A stretch of DNA of 64,000 bases from positions 642,485 through 706,484 of the forward strand of contig JACOEM010000001.1 in the NCBI GenBank assembly GCA_024998565.1, in the 5' to 3' direction. The position numbers and the translations under genes were made by a program. Positions 7,755 to 15,254 of the stretch are shown one piece after another. Position 1 is the first letter of the stretch, and every line of letters starts with the position of its first letter. Origin of the DNA: Nitrospira sp. (GTDB lineage: Bacteria; Nitrospirota; Nitrospiria; Nitrospirales; Nitrospiraceae). Under the pieces are notes generated by a model. It had not been told where the DNA came from, made no database searches, and saw nothing but the letters and a program-made list of their open reading frames with translations.

Positions 7755-9320
7755 ATGACTGGTCAGAGTCCTGCGATACATCCCACTCCGCGTCTCTTTT
7801 TGCTCGTGACCGCGCTGGTGACCGGCGCGATTGTTATGGCCCTGGAAATTTTGGGGAGTCGGTTATTGGCCCCCATATTCGGCAACTCGCTCTTTGTCTG
7901 GGGAGCGTTGATCGGGATCATCCTGGCGGCCATGAGTTCAGGATATGCGTTCGGCGGTTGGGCCTCGGATCGGTATCGTGTCGCGGCGGTGTTGGCCTGG
8001 CTCCTGCTCGGTTCCGGCGCCTGGACGTTGCTGATGTCCTGGATGGGACAGGTGACGATTCTGAAGGTGGCGAGAGTTGTTGAAGACCCGCGATGGGGAC
8101 CAAGCCTCGCTGCTTGTGTGCTGCTGGCCCCTCCTGCATTCGGATTGAGCGGTGTCATGCCGGCATTGCTTCGGTTAGCGGTGGTCGATATGGGGTATCT
8201 GGGTCGTCATGCGGGCAGCATGATTGCGCTGTCCACCGTTGGGAGTCTGGCCGGGACCTGGGGCACCGCTTTTTTCCTTCTTTCGTGGTTAGGAACTCAG
8301 ACGCTCGTCGCATCCTTGGGAGTGATTCAAGTCCTGCTCGGCCTCTTGTGGCTGCAGCGAGGCAGCGGACGGATCACGAAACTGGCGGGCCTCTTCCTGA
8401 CTGGTCTGCTCATCGTGGTCTGGTATGTGTTTGGCCAGACTCCGGTTGTCGCCGGAGTCTTGCACCAGGAGGATAGTCCATACCAGCAGGTTCGCGTCCG
8501 CGACGACGATCTGTTCCGATACCTGGTACTGGATCGAACTTGGCATGCCGTCATGTGGCGGTCTGACCCGACTACGCTCTTTCTGCCCTATAGTCAGCTC
8601 ATGGTTGCTGCGGTCGCGCTGACTCCGGCGCCCAAACGGGGACTCATTTTAGGGCATGGAGGCGGGTCGATCGCCAAGTGGCTGGCCCATGTGTGGCCGG
8701 AGTTGGAGCTGGATGTCGTCGAGTTTGACCCGGTCGTCGTTCGGATGGCCGAGGAGTATTTCGAGTATCACCCTCCCGCCAATCATCATGTGTTCGTCAA
8801 AGATGCCCGAGTATTTTTGCGGGATACGACAGCGACTTATGACGTGATCTGGGTCGATGCGTTTGCCCGCCATCTGGTTCCCTTTCATCTGACTACGGTC
8901 GAATTTTTTGCCGAACTCAGACGCAAACTGAGTCCCAATGGCGTGGTGTCAGTCAATCTTGCTTCCTCGGGAGGTGGCGGAGATCTTCAGCGAGCGAGGG
9001 CGGTGGTGCAGACATTGAAGACGGCGTTTCCCACACTCGAGTCCTTTGGAGTGAAAGGGCCTTGGCGGGCGCATCAAACCACGGCGGAGAATTTGATTTT
9101 TTTCGGCGGCGCTCCGATCGACACGACCCCGTATGATGAAGTCGTGAAGCGTATCCAATCGCAAGTAGAAGCCCGCCGGCTGCCACCCGAAGCGACTGCC
9201 TTGTTGGCGGCGCGACGCACCCAGCCATGGTCCCCGGGCCTGACCTTGACCGACGACTATACGCCCTACGATTTGCTGATCGGATCGCATGCGGTAGAAA
9301 CGTCGCCTGACGTGAAGTGA
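7755..9320 (+). CDS. Membrane-fused spermidine synthase-like protein
   Basis: This is a 521-residue protein. The first about 215 residues hold six or so hydrophobic membrane segments (LVTALVTGAIVMALEILGSR is typical of this fusion family). The C-terminal half is a spermidine-synthase-type methyltransferase-fold domain: glycine-rich LGHGGGSIAKW near residue 300, an acidic DVVEFDP strand, then VKDARVFLRDT and IWVDAFA. Real spermidine synthases transfer aminopropyl groups from decarboxylated S-adenosylmethionine. Membrane-fused forms are common, and their substrate is mostly unproven. The ATG at 7755 is the first good in-frame start, although its ribosome binding site is weak. No polyamine genes lie next to it, so the substrate remains open. 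Confidence 0.8.
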   Translation: MTGQSPAIHPTPRLFLLVTALVTGAIVMALEILGSRLLAPIFGNSLFVWGALIGIILAAMSSGYAFGGWASDRYRVAAVLAWLLLGSGAWTLLMSWMGQVTILKVARVVEDPRWGPSLAACVLLAPPAFGLSGVMPALLRLAVVDMGYLGRHAGSMIALSTVGSLAGTWGTAFFLLSWLGTQTLVASLGVIQVLLGLLWLQRGSGRITKLAGLFLTGLLIVVWYVFGQTPVVAGVLHQEDSPYQQVRVRDDDLFRYLVLDRTWHAVMWRSDPTTLFLPYSQLMVAAVALTPAPKRGLILGHGGGSIAKWLAHVWPELELDVVEFDPVVVRMAEEYFEYHPPANHHVFVKDARVFLRDTTATYDVIWVDAFARHLVPFHLTTVEFFAELRRKLSPNGVVSVNLASSGGGGDLQRARAVVQTLKTAFPTLESFGVKGPWRAHQTTAENLIFFGGAPIDTTPYDEVVKRIQSQVEARRLPPEATALLAARRTQPWSPGLTLTDDYTPYDLLIGSHAVETSPDVK

Positions 9321-9423
9321 TTTCCGTAACTGTCTGAAATGGCAAATTATATAAGGGAGTCGAGTTCTTGGCCGTCCCGCGATGTCATGGAGAGCGAGGT
9401 CCGCTTGACGCCCAAGAACTTTC

Positions 9424-9453
9424 TTGCTTCCTTTTTAATCCCTATGCTATAAG
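9424..9453 (+). promoter_or_regulatory. Candidate promoter of the cupredoxin gene
   Basis: TTGCTT (9424-9429) is followed by an 18-base spacer and TATAAG (9448-9453). The -10 box is five of six. It lies in the 284-base gap before the cupredoxin gene, which would give a leader of about 145 bases. I see no coding sequence or other structure in this gap. Confidence 0.4.
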
Positions 9454-9604
9454 GTGTCCCTCGTCAGCCTATTATTTAGGACATTTTCGAGTAGTAGCGG
9501 CTAGGCTCCTGGGCGGAGCATCTAGCACAGAGGGTCAAGCGCGCGGTGGTCATTATTCACCAACCTAATCGCATCTCTTCTTAATCTCTTTAAGGAGGTA
9601 GGTC

Positions 9605-10084
9605 ATGGGTAAGACGATGGTAGCAGTGTTTTTTGGCCTGGTCATGCTGATGGCTGGGGCATCAGGCGCATATGCGCATCAAGCCGGCGGTGTCGAAATC
9701 GGTGATTTGGATACCGGTTCCGTCGTCGGTCAGCCGTTTAAGGAATTGGTTGTGGATGCGGAATTGTTCGCCGTTGAAATCGGTAATATGAAAGCGTGGT
9801 ATCCGCCTGTCACCGTGATCGATTTTAAGGTGCGTCCGGGCCGTCCGGTCGTTTTGAAAGTTACGAACAACTCTGCCGCGGAGCATGGATTCCAGATGAC
9901 CGATCCTGTGAATGCGGCTTCTCCGTTTGTGCTGAAGGCGGAAGTGGTGTTGAAGCCTGGTGAAACAAAATACATCGGTGTTCCAACCAGTGATTTGTTC
10001 AATGCGACCCAGGGAAATACGCTGAGCTATCGCTGCCATTTGCACCCGGCCCACGTCGGTGGCAAGATCTTGATGATTAAGTAG
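9605..10084 (+). CDS. Secreted cupredoxin-like protein
   Basis: This is a 159-residue exported protein. Residues 1-24 are a clear signal peptide ending AYA, so cleavage would leave His25 as the first residue. The mature part is a beta-sandwich of cupredoxin type with likely copper ligands His94 (AEHGF) and Cys144 and His147 in the C-terminal loop (CHLHPAH). A second histidine at 150 is present, but the methionine usual in blue copper proteins is absent at the expected place. It probably binds copper and carries electrons or copper in the periplasm. A strong aaggaggt precedes the ATG by six bases, suggesting high expression. A perfect hairpin follows the gene. The partner protein cannot be deduced from the neighbours. 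Confidence 0.8.
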   Translation: MGKTMVAVFFGLVMLMAGASGAYAHQAGGVEIGDLDTGSVVGQPFKELVVDAELFAVEIGNMKAWYPPVTVIDFKVRPGRPVVLKVTNNSAAEHGFQMTDPVNAASPFVLKAEVVLKPGETKYIGVPTSDLFNATQGNTLSYRCHLHPAHVGGKILMIK

Positions 10085-10108
10085 TCGACCTTTCAGCTAC
10101 GCATAGTG

Positions 10109-10144
10109 CAACGCCCCATCTGCAGCAATGCAGATGGGGCGTTG
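10109..10144. terminator. Perfect 16-bp hairpin with GCAA loop
   Basis: The arms 10109-10124 and 10129-10144 pair perfectly over 16 bases around a GCAA tetraloop. The hairpin lies 24 bases after the cupredoxin stop and before the convergent minus-strand gene. Thymines after the stem are interspersed (gttgttgtat), so it may act as a bidirectional terminator or stabilise the mRNA 3' end. Confidence 0.75.
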
Positions 10145-10190
10145 TTGTATCAGGCGCATCGCCGGCTGGTATCGATACAATGTTTCCTTC

Positions 10191-10526
10191 CTAGGCTTCC
10201 TGCTCCTTTTGGCATTCGGCTTCGGCGTCCAGCGGAATATTCTGAACGCCTCTGAGTCTCCCGTCTACGATGAGGAGCAAGAAGCGGCTTGCTGTTGGGG
10301 CATCCTTCCGCCGCTCGGTGACGATTGCGTTCATGTCCACGATCATTTCGTCTCCGTCCCATTGCGTGTCATTGACGATCCAGAAGTGATTGGCTGCATT
10401 CGGAAACTGTTTCGTGACGAAGCTCTCGATGATGGCTCCGATGTCTCCGGTGTCGGCCATGGTGTGGAGGGGGAGCAAGGCAAGGGCAAGGCCGGCGAAT
10501 AAGATCAGGCGGTTTGCGCGTGTCAT
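10191..10526 (-). CDS. Small secreted protein of unknown function
   Basis: This is a 111-residue protein with a typical signal peptide (MTRANRLILFAGLALALLPLHTMA, about 24 residues) and a compact mature domain with conserved-looking segments (NHFWIVNDTQWDGDEMIVDM, then RFLLLIVDGRLRGVQNI). It looks like a small alpha/beta domain, but I cannot name a family. The start at 10526 is chosen because a strong gggaggt lies four to five bases upstream. A GTG two codons earlier is too close to it. The gene stands alone between two hairpins, convergent with the cupredoxin gene, and is probably periplasmic. Confidence 0.65.
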   Translation of the reverse strand: MTRANRLILFAGLALALLPLHTMADTGDIGAIIESFVTKQFPNAANHFWIVNDTQWDGDEMIVDMNAIVTERRKDAPTASRFLLLIVDGRLRGVQNIPLDAEAECQKEQEA

Positions 10527-10674
10527 GAGCACCTCCCGTTGAGAGGGTGACGATTAGGCGGATGCAGCAACGCCTTGAAGATGGGCGGCCTGCGCAGGCC
10601 GCATCTCTCTTAAAGTCTACAGCCGTCGGCCGGTGAAAGCCAGGGAGTTAGCTGTTTGTGCAGCGCAGAAACGC

Positions 10675-10698
10675 CGAAGGCTCCCGGAGGAGCCTTCG
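10675..10698. terminator. Hairpin downstream of the ferredoxin gene
   Basis: A 10-base perfect stem (cgaaggctcc at 10675-10684 and ggagccttcg at 10689-10698) encloses a CGGA loop. It lies 35 bases past the end of the minus-strand ferredoxin gene and is its likely terminator. The T-run on that strand is weak. Confidence 0.6.
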
Positions 10699-10732
10699 TG
10701 GTGTCACCTATTAGAAGAATGACGTATACTGA

Positions 10733-11080
10733 CTAGTTTCGAACCCCGCTCCATACCTTAGCCGGATCAATTTCCTTGTCTGGATTCAAGGTCTTCGCTT
10801 TCTCCAGCAACACGTCGGTTGTTTCCGGATAGGCCGGGTCGGCAATGCAGCAATTGTCTACCGGGCAGACCGCCGCGCATTGGGGTTCGTCAAAGTGTCC
10901 AACGCATTCTGTGCAACGATCATGAGTGATGACATAAATGTTGTCACCGACTCCCTGGCCGTCGCCGACATGATTACCCTTGCCTTCAGCGTCGCTGCGG
11001 GTTTCAAAGATCGCTTCGTTGGGACATTCTGGCAGGCATGCCCCGCAGGAAATACACTCATCGGTGATCAGAAGCGCCAT
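10733..11080 (-). CDS. 2[4Fe-4S] ferredoxin (YfhL/Allochromatium type)
   Basis: This is a 115-residue cytoplasmic electron carrier. The first cluster motif is CISCGACLPECP near residues 9-19. The second is CTECVGHFDEPQCAAVCP, with eight residues between the second and third cysteines. This insertion, together with a C-terminal helical extension of about 30 residues, marks the Allochromatium vinosum-type ferredoxins. All eight ligand cysteines are present, and two further cysteines occur in DNCCI. A gaaggagg site lies about eight bases upstream of the ATG. It is transcribed alone from a recognisable promoter and is separated by a hairpin from the next gene. Its redox partners are not nearby. 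Confidence 0.9.
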   Translation of the reverse strand: MALLITDECISCGACLPECPNEAIFETRSDAEGKGNHVGDGQGVGDNIYVITHDRCTECVGHFDEPQCAAVCPVDNCCIADPAYPETTDVLLEKAKTLNPDKEIDPAKVWSGVRN

Positions 11081-11173
11081 GGCCTGTGCCTCCTTCTCAG
11101 TTCCTTTAATGACGGATAAGATGTTGACAATTTCGTGCCGCCGCGACCATAGTTCGCGGCGAAACAGGTCCGC

Positions 11174-11203
11174 ATTCTATGCCGCCGTTCTTCGGCAAGT
11201 CAA
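11174..11203 (-). promoter_or_regulatory. Sigma-70 promoter of the ferredoxin gene
   Basis: On the minus strand, TTGACT (11203-11198) and TAGAAT (11179-11174) are separated by 18 bases. Both boxes match five of six consensus bases. They lie about 95 bases upstream of the ferredoxin start. Confidence 0.55.
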
Positions 11204-11327
11204 CAGAGTGAGACTCGGGAAGAAGGCCTAGCACTCGGAAAGTCATGGGGCTTTGGGCCCAATGTACATGCGGCTCTGCGCGTGTGCGATCACATGAGGA
11301 TGCATCCATGTCCAGCAGCATTTGGTT

Positions 11328-11825
11328 ATGGTGAAGCGCGTGAGTGCGGCTGAGTCGGAGCAGCGTCGCAAGAAAATTGTGACGTTCGTGCTGTTGGTTA
11401 TTTTGTTAGTCAGCGTGAGCCTGTTTCTCGGGGGGCCGAAGGAGTCCGAGCTTATCATCGTGGAATTTCCCAATGGAAAGACGATGGAAACGGAAGTGGC
11501 CAGTACCCCTGAGAAATTGCTGTTCGGGCTGGCGTTTCGGGAAGGATTGCCAGTCGATACGGGGATGCTTTATATCTTTGAGTCGACGGGTTTGCATCGC
11601 GTTCAGACTCGGCAGTTTCGCATCGCTGTCGATATGGTGTGGATTGATGAGAGTCACCATGTGGTCCACATCCTGGAGCAAGTGCCGCCCTGCGAGAAGG
11701 ATCCATGTCCGCTCTACGGGCCTCCGCCCGAACCGGTTCGTTATCTCATCGAGGCCGAGGCGGGCTCCGTCCGGCGCACAGGTATCACGACAGGAATGGA
11801 GCTCAAGTTTACGCTTCGTATGTAA
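11328..11825 (+). CDS. DUF192 family membrane-anchored protein
   Basis: This is a 165-residue protein with a positively charged start (ESEQRRKK), one membrane segment at about residues 18-37 (IVTFVLLVILLVSVSLFLGG) and a DUF192 domain outside. The domain signs are VASTPEKLLFGLAFREGLPVDTGMLYIF, then MVWIDESHHVVHILEQVPPC and the final GSVRRTGITTGMELKF. The biochemical role of DUF192 is not settled. Unlike many family members, the proline and cysteine segment CEKDPCPLYGPP suggests a disulfide in the periplasm. The ATG at 11328 is chosen although it has no good ribosome binding site. The Rieske gene follows after 16 bases, which points to co-transcription. Confidence 0.75.
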   Translation: MVKRVSAAESEQRRKKIVTFVLLVILLVSVSLFLGGPKESELIIVEFPNGKTMETEVASTPEKLLFGLAFREGLPVDTGMLYIFESTGLHRVQTRQFRIAVDMVWIDESHHVVHILEQVPPCEKDPCPLYGPPPEPVRYLIEAEAGSVRRTGITTGMELKFTLRM

Positions 11826-11841
11826 GGAATCGGAGTTGTGT

Positions 11842-12159
11842 ATGGAAGGGTTTCAGTGCGTGGCCAAGGTCGAAGAGATTCCTCCTGGGCAGGTCAAGGT
11901 TGTGAAGGTCAACGAGCGGGCCATTGCCGTATTCAATATCGACGGCCAATTTCACGCGATCTATAATTCCTGCCCTCACGAGGGCGGCCCCTTGAATAAG
12001 GGCCGAGTGAAGGGGCATGTGGTCTCTTGTCCCTGGCATGACCTGGCGTTCGATGTCCGGAACGGACAAGGCACGGATGGCGGCGGCTACTGTGTCGGGA
12101 GCTATGACGTGCGGGTGGAAGACGGGCAGGTGTTTGTCGGGGGGCGGCGCAAGGTATAG
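11842..12159 (+). CDS. Rieske [2Fe-2S] ferredoxin
   Basis: This is a 105-residue protein consisting of one Rieske domain. The cluster ligands are all visible: Cys44 and His46 (SCPHEGG) and Cys63 and His66 (SCPWHD). There is no membrane segment or Tat signal, so it is a soluble cytoplasmic ferredoxin of the type that feeds dioxygenases or nitrite-reductase-like enzymes (NirD-like in size). No partner oxygenase or reductase lies next to it, so its redox partner is unknown. The ATG at 11842 follows aatcggag. It lies in a row with the DUF192 gene and the small gene after it and is probably co-transcribed with both. Confidence 0.88.
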   Translation: MEGFQCVAKVEEIPPGQVKVVKVNERAIAVFNIDGQFHAIYNSCPHEGGPLNKGRVKGHVVSCPWHDLAFDVRNGQGTDGGGYCVGSYDVRVEDGQVFVGGRRKV

Positions 12160-12197
12160 CCGGGTGAGTGATTACCGCGGAGCGGCATGAGAATATT

Positions 12198-12530
12198 ATG
12201 AGTCCATTAAGCAAGGCAGTTCCCACCGGTGCAGAGCAGGAGCCGGGTGCTAAGGCGATCAAGGCTAGAGTGGGGGCATCGGTTCACATTCGGCTGTGGG
12301 AGGATCGCACCCGCGGCGAATTGTGGGTTCCGTCCTACGACGCGACCGTCATGCCTCTGGTCGAAGACGATTTTCTTCGCACTGCCAGTAACAATGCGGT
12401 CGACGCGGGGCAGCGTACGTTTGAATTTAGGCCTATGGCCGCAGGAGCTCACCGGTTGGTGTTTGAAAAGCGGATGGGGTGGAAATTCACGGCAGAGGAC
12501 CGGCAGATTTTTTACGTGACCGTATCCTGA
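12198..12530 (+). CDS. Possible chagasin-like (I42) protease inhibitor
   Basis: This is a small protein of about 110 residues, all beta-prone. Its C-terminal half resembles inhibitors of papain-like proteases in order and spacing: GELWVP, then AGQRTFEFRPMAAGAHRLVFEKR and GWKF followed by a final beta-strand (RQIFYVTVS). The classical NPTTGY loop is not present, so the assignment is tentative. It has no convincing signal peptide, which is unusual because many relatives are periplasmic. The ATG at 12198 is preferred; a GTG at 12168 would add ten residues. It follows the Rieske gene by 38 bases and precedes the aminotransferase gene by 27. Confidence 0.5.
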   Translation: MSPLSKAVPTGAEQEPGAKAIKARVGASVHIRLWEDRTRGELWVPSYDATVMPLVEDDFLRTASNNAVDAGQRTFEFRPMAAGAHRLVFEKRMGWKFTAEDRQIFYVTVS

Positions 12531-12557
12531 GGTTCGAACGGTGCTGAGAAATGAGTC

Positions 12558-13397
12558 ATGCCTGACATCGCGTATGTGAATGGTCGCTTTGGTCCGCTGG
12601 CTGATGCGGTCGTCAGTATTGAAGATCGAGGCTTTCAGTTCGGTGACGGTGTGTATGAAGTCATTCGCACCTATCGCGGACAGCCCTTCGCCATTGAAGC
12701 GCACCTTGCTCGATTGGAACGAAGTGCCCAGGCGTTGCAACTTCCAATTGGGCATACGAGGGCTCAGTGGATGTCCTTGATTCAAGAAGGCCTGCGGCTG
12801 AGCCAATTCCCTGAAACCAAAATTTATCTCCAGATCACCCGCGGGCAGGCTCCTCGCGATCATCCATTTCCTGTCTCGTCCGCCCCCACCACCGTTCTGA
12901 CCTTTCGCGAACTCCACCCGCTGGATGCCTCCGTCCGCAACGCCGGGGTTCAGGCTATGTCGTTCGAGGACATTCGATGGGGACGCTGTGACATCAAGAG
13001 CGTCAACCTGCTGGCCAACGTCCTGGCGCGGCAGCGAGCCAAGGAGGCGGACGTGTTTGAAGCGATCCTGGTTCGGGAGGGGATGGTCACGGAGGGGTCG
13101 GTCAGTAATGTGATGGTGGTGCGGAACGGCGTCGTTCAGACGGCGCCGGAAGGGCACAGGATTCTATCCGGCGTGACGCGCGCGATCGTCCTGGAACTGG
13201 CGCGTAAAGAAGGTATCCCGGTGACGGAATCGTTCGTCACTCGGGAAGAATTACACGCGGCGTCGGAGGTCTTTTTGACAGGAACGACCGTGGAGGTATT
13301 GTCCGTGGTGCGTGTCGACGGACATGCGATTGGGGTCGGATCTCCTGGCCCTGTTTCGCAGTTATTGTCTCGCCGTTTCGAGGCGCTGGTCGGCTAG
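12558..13397 (+). CDS. dat: Class-IV aminotransferase, probably D-amino-acid transaminase
   Basis: This is a 279-residue PLP enzyme of fold type IV. It starts MPDIAYVNGRF, followed by the family motif EDRGFQFGDGVYEVIRTY. The Schiff-base lysine is Lys147 (RCDIKSVNLL). The C-terminal motif TEGSVSNVMVV and the SGVTRAIVLELA segment are typical. RCDIKSVNLLANVLA is closest to D-alanine aminotransferases, which make D-glutamate for peptidoglycan. Branched-chain aminotransferase and 4-amino-4-deoxychorismate lyase are related alternatives. The start at 12558 has the stretch gaggttcgaacgg some 20 bases upstream and otherwise no strong ribosome binding site. A strong hairpin terminator follows. Confidence 0.8.
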   Translation: MPDIAYVNGRFGPLADAVVSIEDRGFQFGDGVYEVIRTYRGQPFAIEAHLARLERSAQALQLPIGHTRAQWMSLIQEGLRLSQFPETKIYLQITRGQAPRDHPFPVSSAPTTVLTFRELHPLDASVRNAGVQAMSFEDIRWGRCDIKSVNLLANVLARQRAKEADVFEAILVREGMVTEGSVSNVMVVRNGVVQTAPEGHRILSGVTRAIVLELARKEGIPVTESFVTREELHAASEVFLTGTTVEVLSVVRVDGHAIGVGSPGPVSQLLSRRFEALVG

Positions 13398-13444
13398 CGG
13401 CCCCTTGCTTTCACTCCTATGGCATGGTAAGGTTCTCGCGCTGT

Positions 13445-13468
13445 AAGTGGGCCAAGGCCCACTTTTTT
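13445..13468 (+). terminator. Strong rho-independent terminator just before rimP
   Basis: The stem aagtgggcc (13445-13453) pairs with ggcccactt (13456-13464) and is followed directly by six thymines. It lies only 20 bases before the rimP start. It ends the aminotransferase unit, or acts as an attenuator in the leader of the rimP-nusA-infB operon. Confidence 0.8.
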
Positions 13469-13487
13469 GTTTGAGCAACTTTTTTCT

Positions 13488-14006
13488 ATGAGTGACGCGG
13501 GAGCAGTGTCGGCAGGGAAGCCGTCGGTGAAACGCGCTGAGGCGCTGAACCTTCGTGTCCAAGAAGTCGCGACTCCTATTTTGCAGTCTCATGGCCTTGA
13601 GTTGGTTGAGGCCGTTTGTGTCGGCCAGGGGCCCCGGACCGTAATCCGTGTCTTCATCGACAAGCCCGGAGGGATCACGCTGACTGACTGTGAGCAGGCG
13701 CACCGCTCCTTGAGTCCGGCGCTTGATGTCATTGATCCGTTCCCGCATGCCTACACGCTGGAGATTTCATCGCCAGGACTGGATCGTCCCTTGCGGAGTG
13801 TGCAGGATTACCGGCGTCTGATCGGGAAGCCGGTGACGCTCAAGTTGCGCGAACCGATTCAGGCGCAGTGGCGGTTGGCGGGCACTGTGGTTGAGGTTGA
13901 TGACCGCGGGGTCGCCCTTGCCATTCAGCAGAAAAAAGTCACGGAGACAATCCGAGTTGAGTTTGATCAGATCGCTCTGGCGCGGCGGAAGGTGGAGTTC
14001 TCGTAG
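13488..14006 (+). CDS. rimP: Ribosome maturation factor RimP
   Basis: This is a 172-residue cytoplasmic protein needed for 30S subunit maturation. The N-terminal domain (LNLRVQEVATPILQSHGLELVEAVCVGQGPRTVIRVFID) and the C-terminal SH3-like domain (GKPVTLKLREPI...) are in the usual order. The motif SPALDVIDPFPHAYTLEISSPGLDRPL is characteristic. The ATG at 13488 is chosen; no ribosome binding site is visible because the T-rich end of a terminator precedes it. A TTG at 13467 in the T-run is an unlikely alternative. It is the first gene of the rimP-nusA-infB operon, in the same order as in most bacteria. Confidence 0.92.
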   Translation: MSDAGAVSAGKPSVKRAEALNLRVQEVATPILQSHGLELVEAVCVGQGPRTVIRVFIDKPGGITLTDCEQAHRSLSPALDVIDPFPHAYTLEISSPGLDRPLRSVQDYRRLIGKPVTLKLREPIQAQWRLAGTVVEVDDRGVALAIQQKKVTETIRVEFDQIALARRKVEFS

Positions 14007-14051
14007 TGGCAGATGGTGCCAGGGTGGTGCGTTAACCATGAGGTGTGAGCT

Positions 14052-15191
14052 ATGAACCGAGAGTTGATCGCCGTCATTGATGAAATCGGCCGGCAAAAAG
14101 GGATCGATAAGGCCAGGGTCATTGGCGCGATCGAGTCAGCATTGCAAACCGCTGCCAAAAAACGATTCGGTCAGGCCGAAAACATCCAGGTGGAAATCGA
14201 CCCGAAGACCGGCGAAATCTCGGTCGTTTCAAAGAAAATCATTGTCGATACGGTCGCCAATCCAAAAGCGGAAATCTCATTGAAGGAAGCGCGCGAGTAT
14301 GACGAGGGCGCGGAGGTTGGCGATGAGATCGGTTCTCTGATCGAGATGGACGAGTTGGGCCGGATTGCGGCACAGACGGCCAAGCAGGTGATCTTTCAGA
14401 AGGTGCGCGAGGCAGAGTGGGAAGCTGTTCAGAAGGAATATTCAACTCGTCAGGGCGATCTGGTGAACGGAATCATTCTAGGCATGGAGCGCCGAAACTT
14501 TCTGGTCGATCTCGGCAAGACCGAAGCCATTCTTCCCATTCAGGAGCAGATCCCGCGTGAAACCTATCGGCGTGGAGATCGGGTGAAGGCCCTGCTCTTG
14601 GAGGTGCGTCGCACCCCCAAAGACGTGCAGGTCATTCTTTCCCGGAGCCACCCGCAGTTTGTAGCGAAGATGTTCGAGCTCGAAGTGCCGGAAGTCGGCG
14701 AAAAGATCGTTGAAATCAAGTCGATCGTGCGCGAGCCCGGCGATCGTACCAAAATTGCTGTCTCGTCACGGGACAAGGCTGTGGACCCGGTCGGGGCCTG
14801 TGTCGGCATCAAGGGCTCGCGTGTGCAGGCCGTGGTTCGCGAGTTACGCGGGGAAAAGATCGACATCATTACGTGGACTCAGGATCCGCGTGTTTTTATC
14901 GCCGAAGCATTGAATCCGGCTACGATCGAGAAGGTCGGAATCGACGAAGAAAAGAAGTCGGCCCTGGTGGTGGTGGCCGATTCCCAGCTGTCTCTGGCAA
15001 TCGGGAAGAACGGGCAAAATGTGCGGCTCGCCGCACGCTTGACCGGTTGGAAGATCGATATCATCAGCGCGACCGAATACGAGAAGGAGAAGGCGGAGCG
15101 GGATCGGGATATCAAGGCGGCCCTGGCCGAAGAAACCGAGGCGCAGCGCCAGCAAGATGAAGCGCGGGCTGCCGCGCAACAGGCGGAGTGA
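14052..15191 (+). CDS. nusA: Transcription termination/antitermination factor NusA
   Basis: This is a 379-residue protein that binds RNA polymerase and nascent RNA and controls pausing, termination and antitermination. The domains are in order: N-terminal polymerase-binding domain (residues 1-130), S1 domain (about 135-200, GDLVNGIILGMERRNFLVDLGK), KH1 (FELEVPEVGEKIVEIKSIVREPGDRTKIAV, with the GIKGSR motif) and KH2 (VVADSQLSLAIGKNGQNVRLAARLTGWKIDI). It ends with a charged helical tail, and the acidic repeats found in E. coli are absent, as is common outside the proteobacteria. No ylxR gene lies between nusA and infB. Confidence 0.96.
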   Translation: MNRELIAVIDEIGRQKGIDKARVIGAIESALQTAAKKRFGQAENIQVEIDPKTGEISVVSKKIIVDTVANPKAEISLKEAREYDEGAEVGDEIGSLIEMDELGRIAAQTAKQVIFQKVREAEWEAVQKEYSTRQGDLVNGIILGMERRNFLVDLGKTEAILPIQEQIPRETYRRGDRVKALLLEVRRTPKDVQVILSRSHPQFVAKMFELEVPEVGEKIVEIKSIVREPGDRTKIAVSSRDKAVDPVGACVGIKGSRVQAVVRELRGEKIDIITWTQDPRVFIAEALNPATIEKVGIDEEKKSALVVVADSQLSLAIGKNGQNVRLAARLTGWKIDIISATEYEKEKAERDRDIKAALAEETEAQRQQDEARAAAQQAE

Positions 15192-15254
15192 AGCGGCTCG
15201 GCATGCACGGGCTGAATGGCAATTATTTAAGCGGGTGGAGCTGAGCGGTACTGT

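Noticed and set aside
9368-9568. 66-codon frame upstream of the cupredoxin gene
   Set aside because: No ribosome binding site, no recognisable domain, and it overlaps the likely promoter.
15192-15254. Missing ylxR gene between nusA and infB as a deletion
   Set aside because: The gap of 63 bases is clean, and many lineages lack ylxR there. No remnant is visible.
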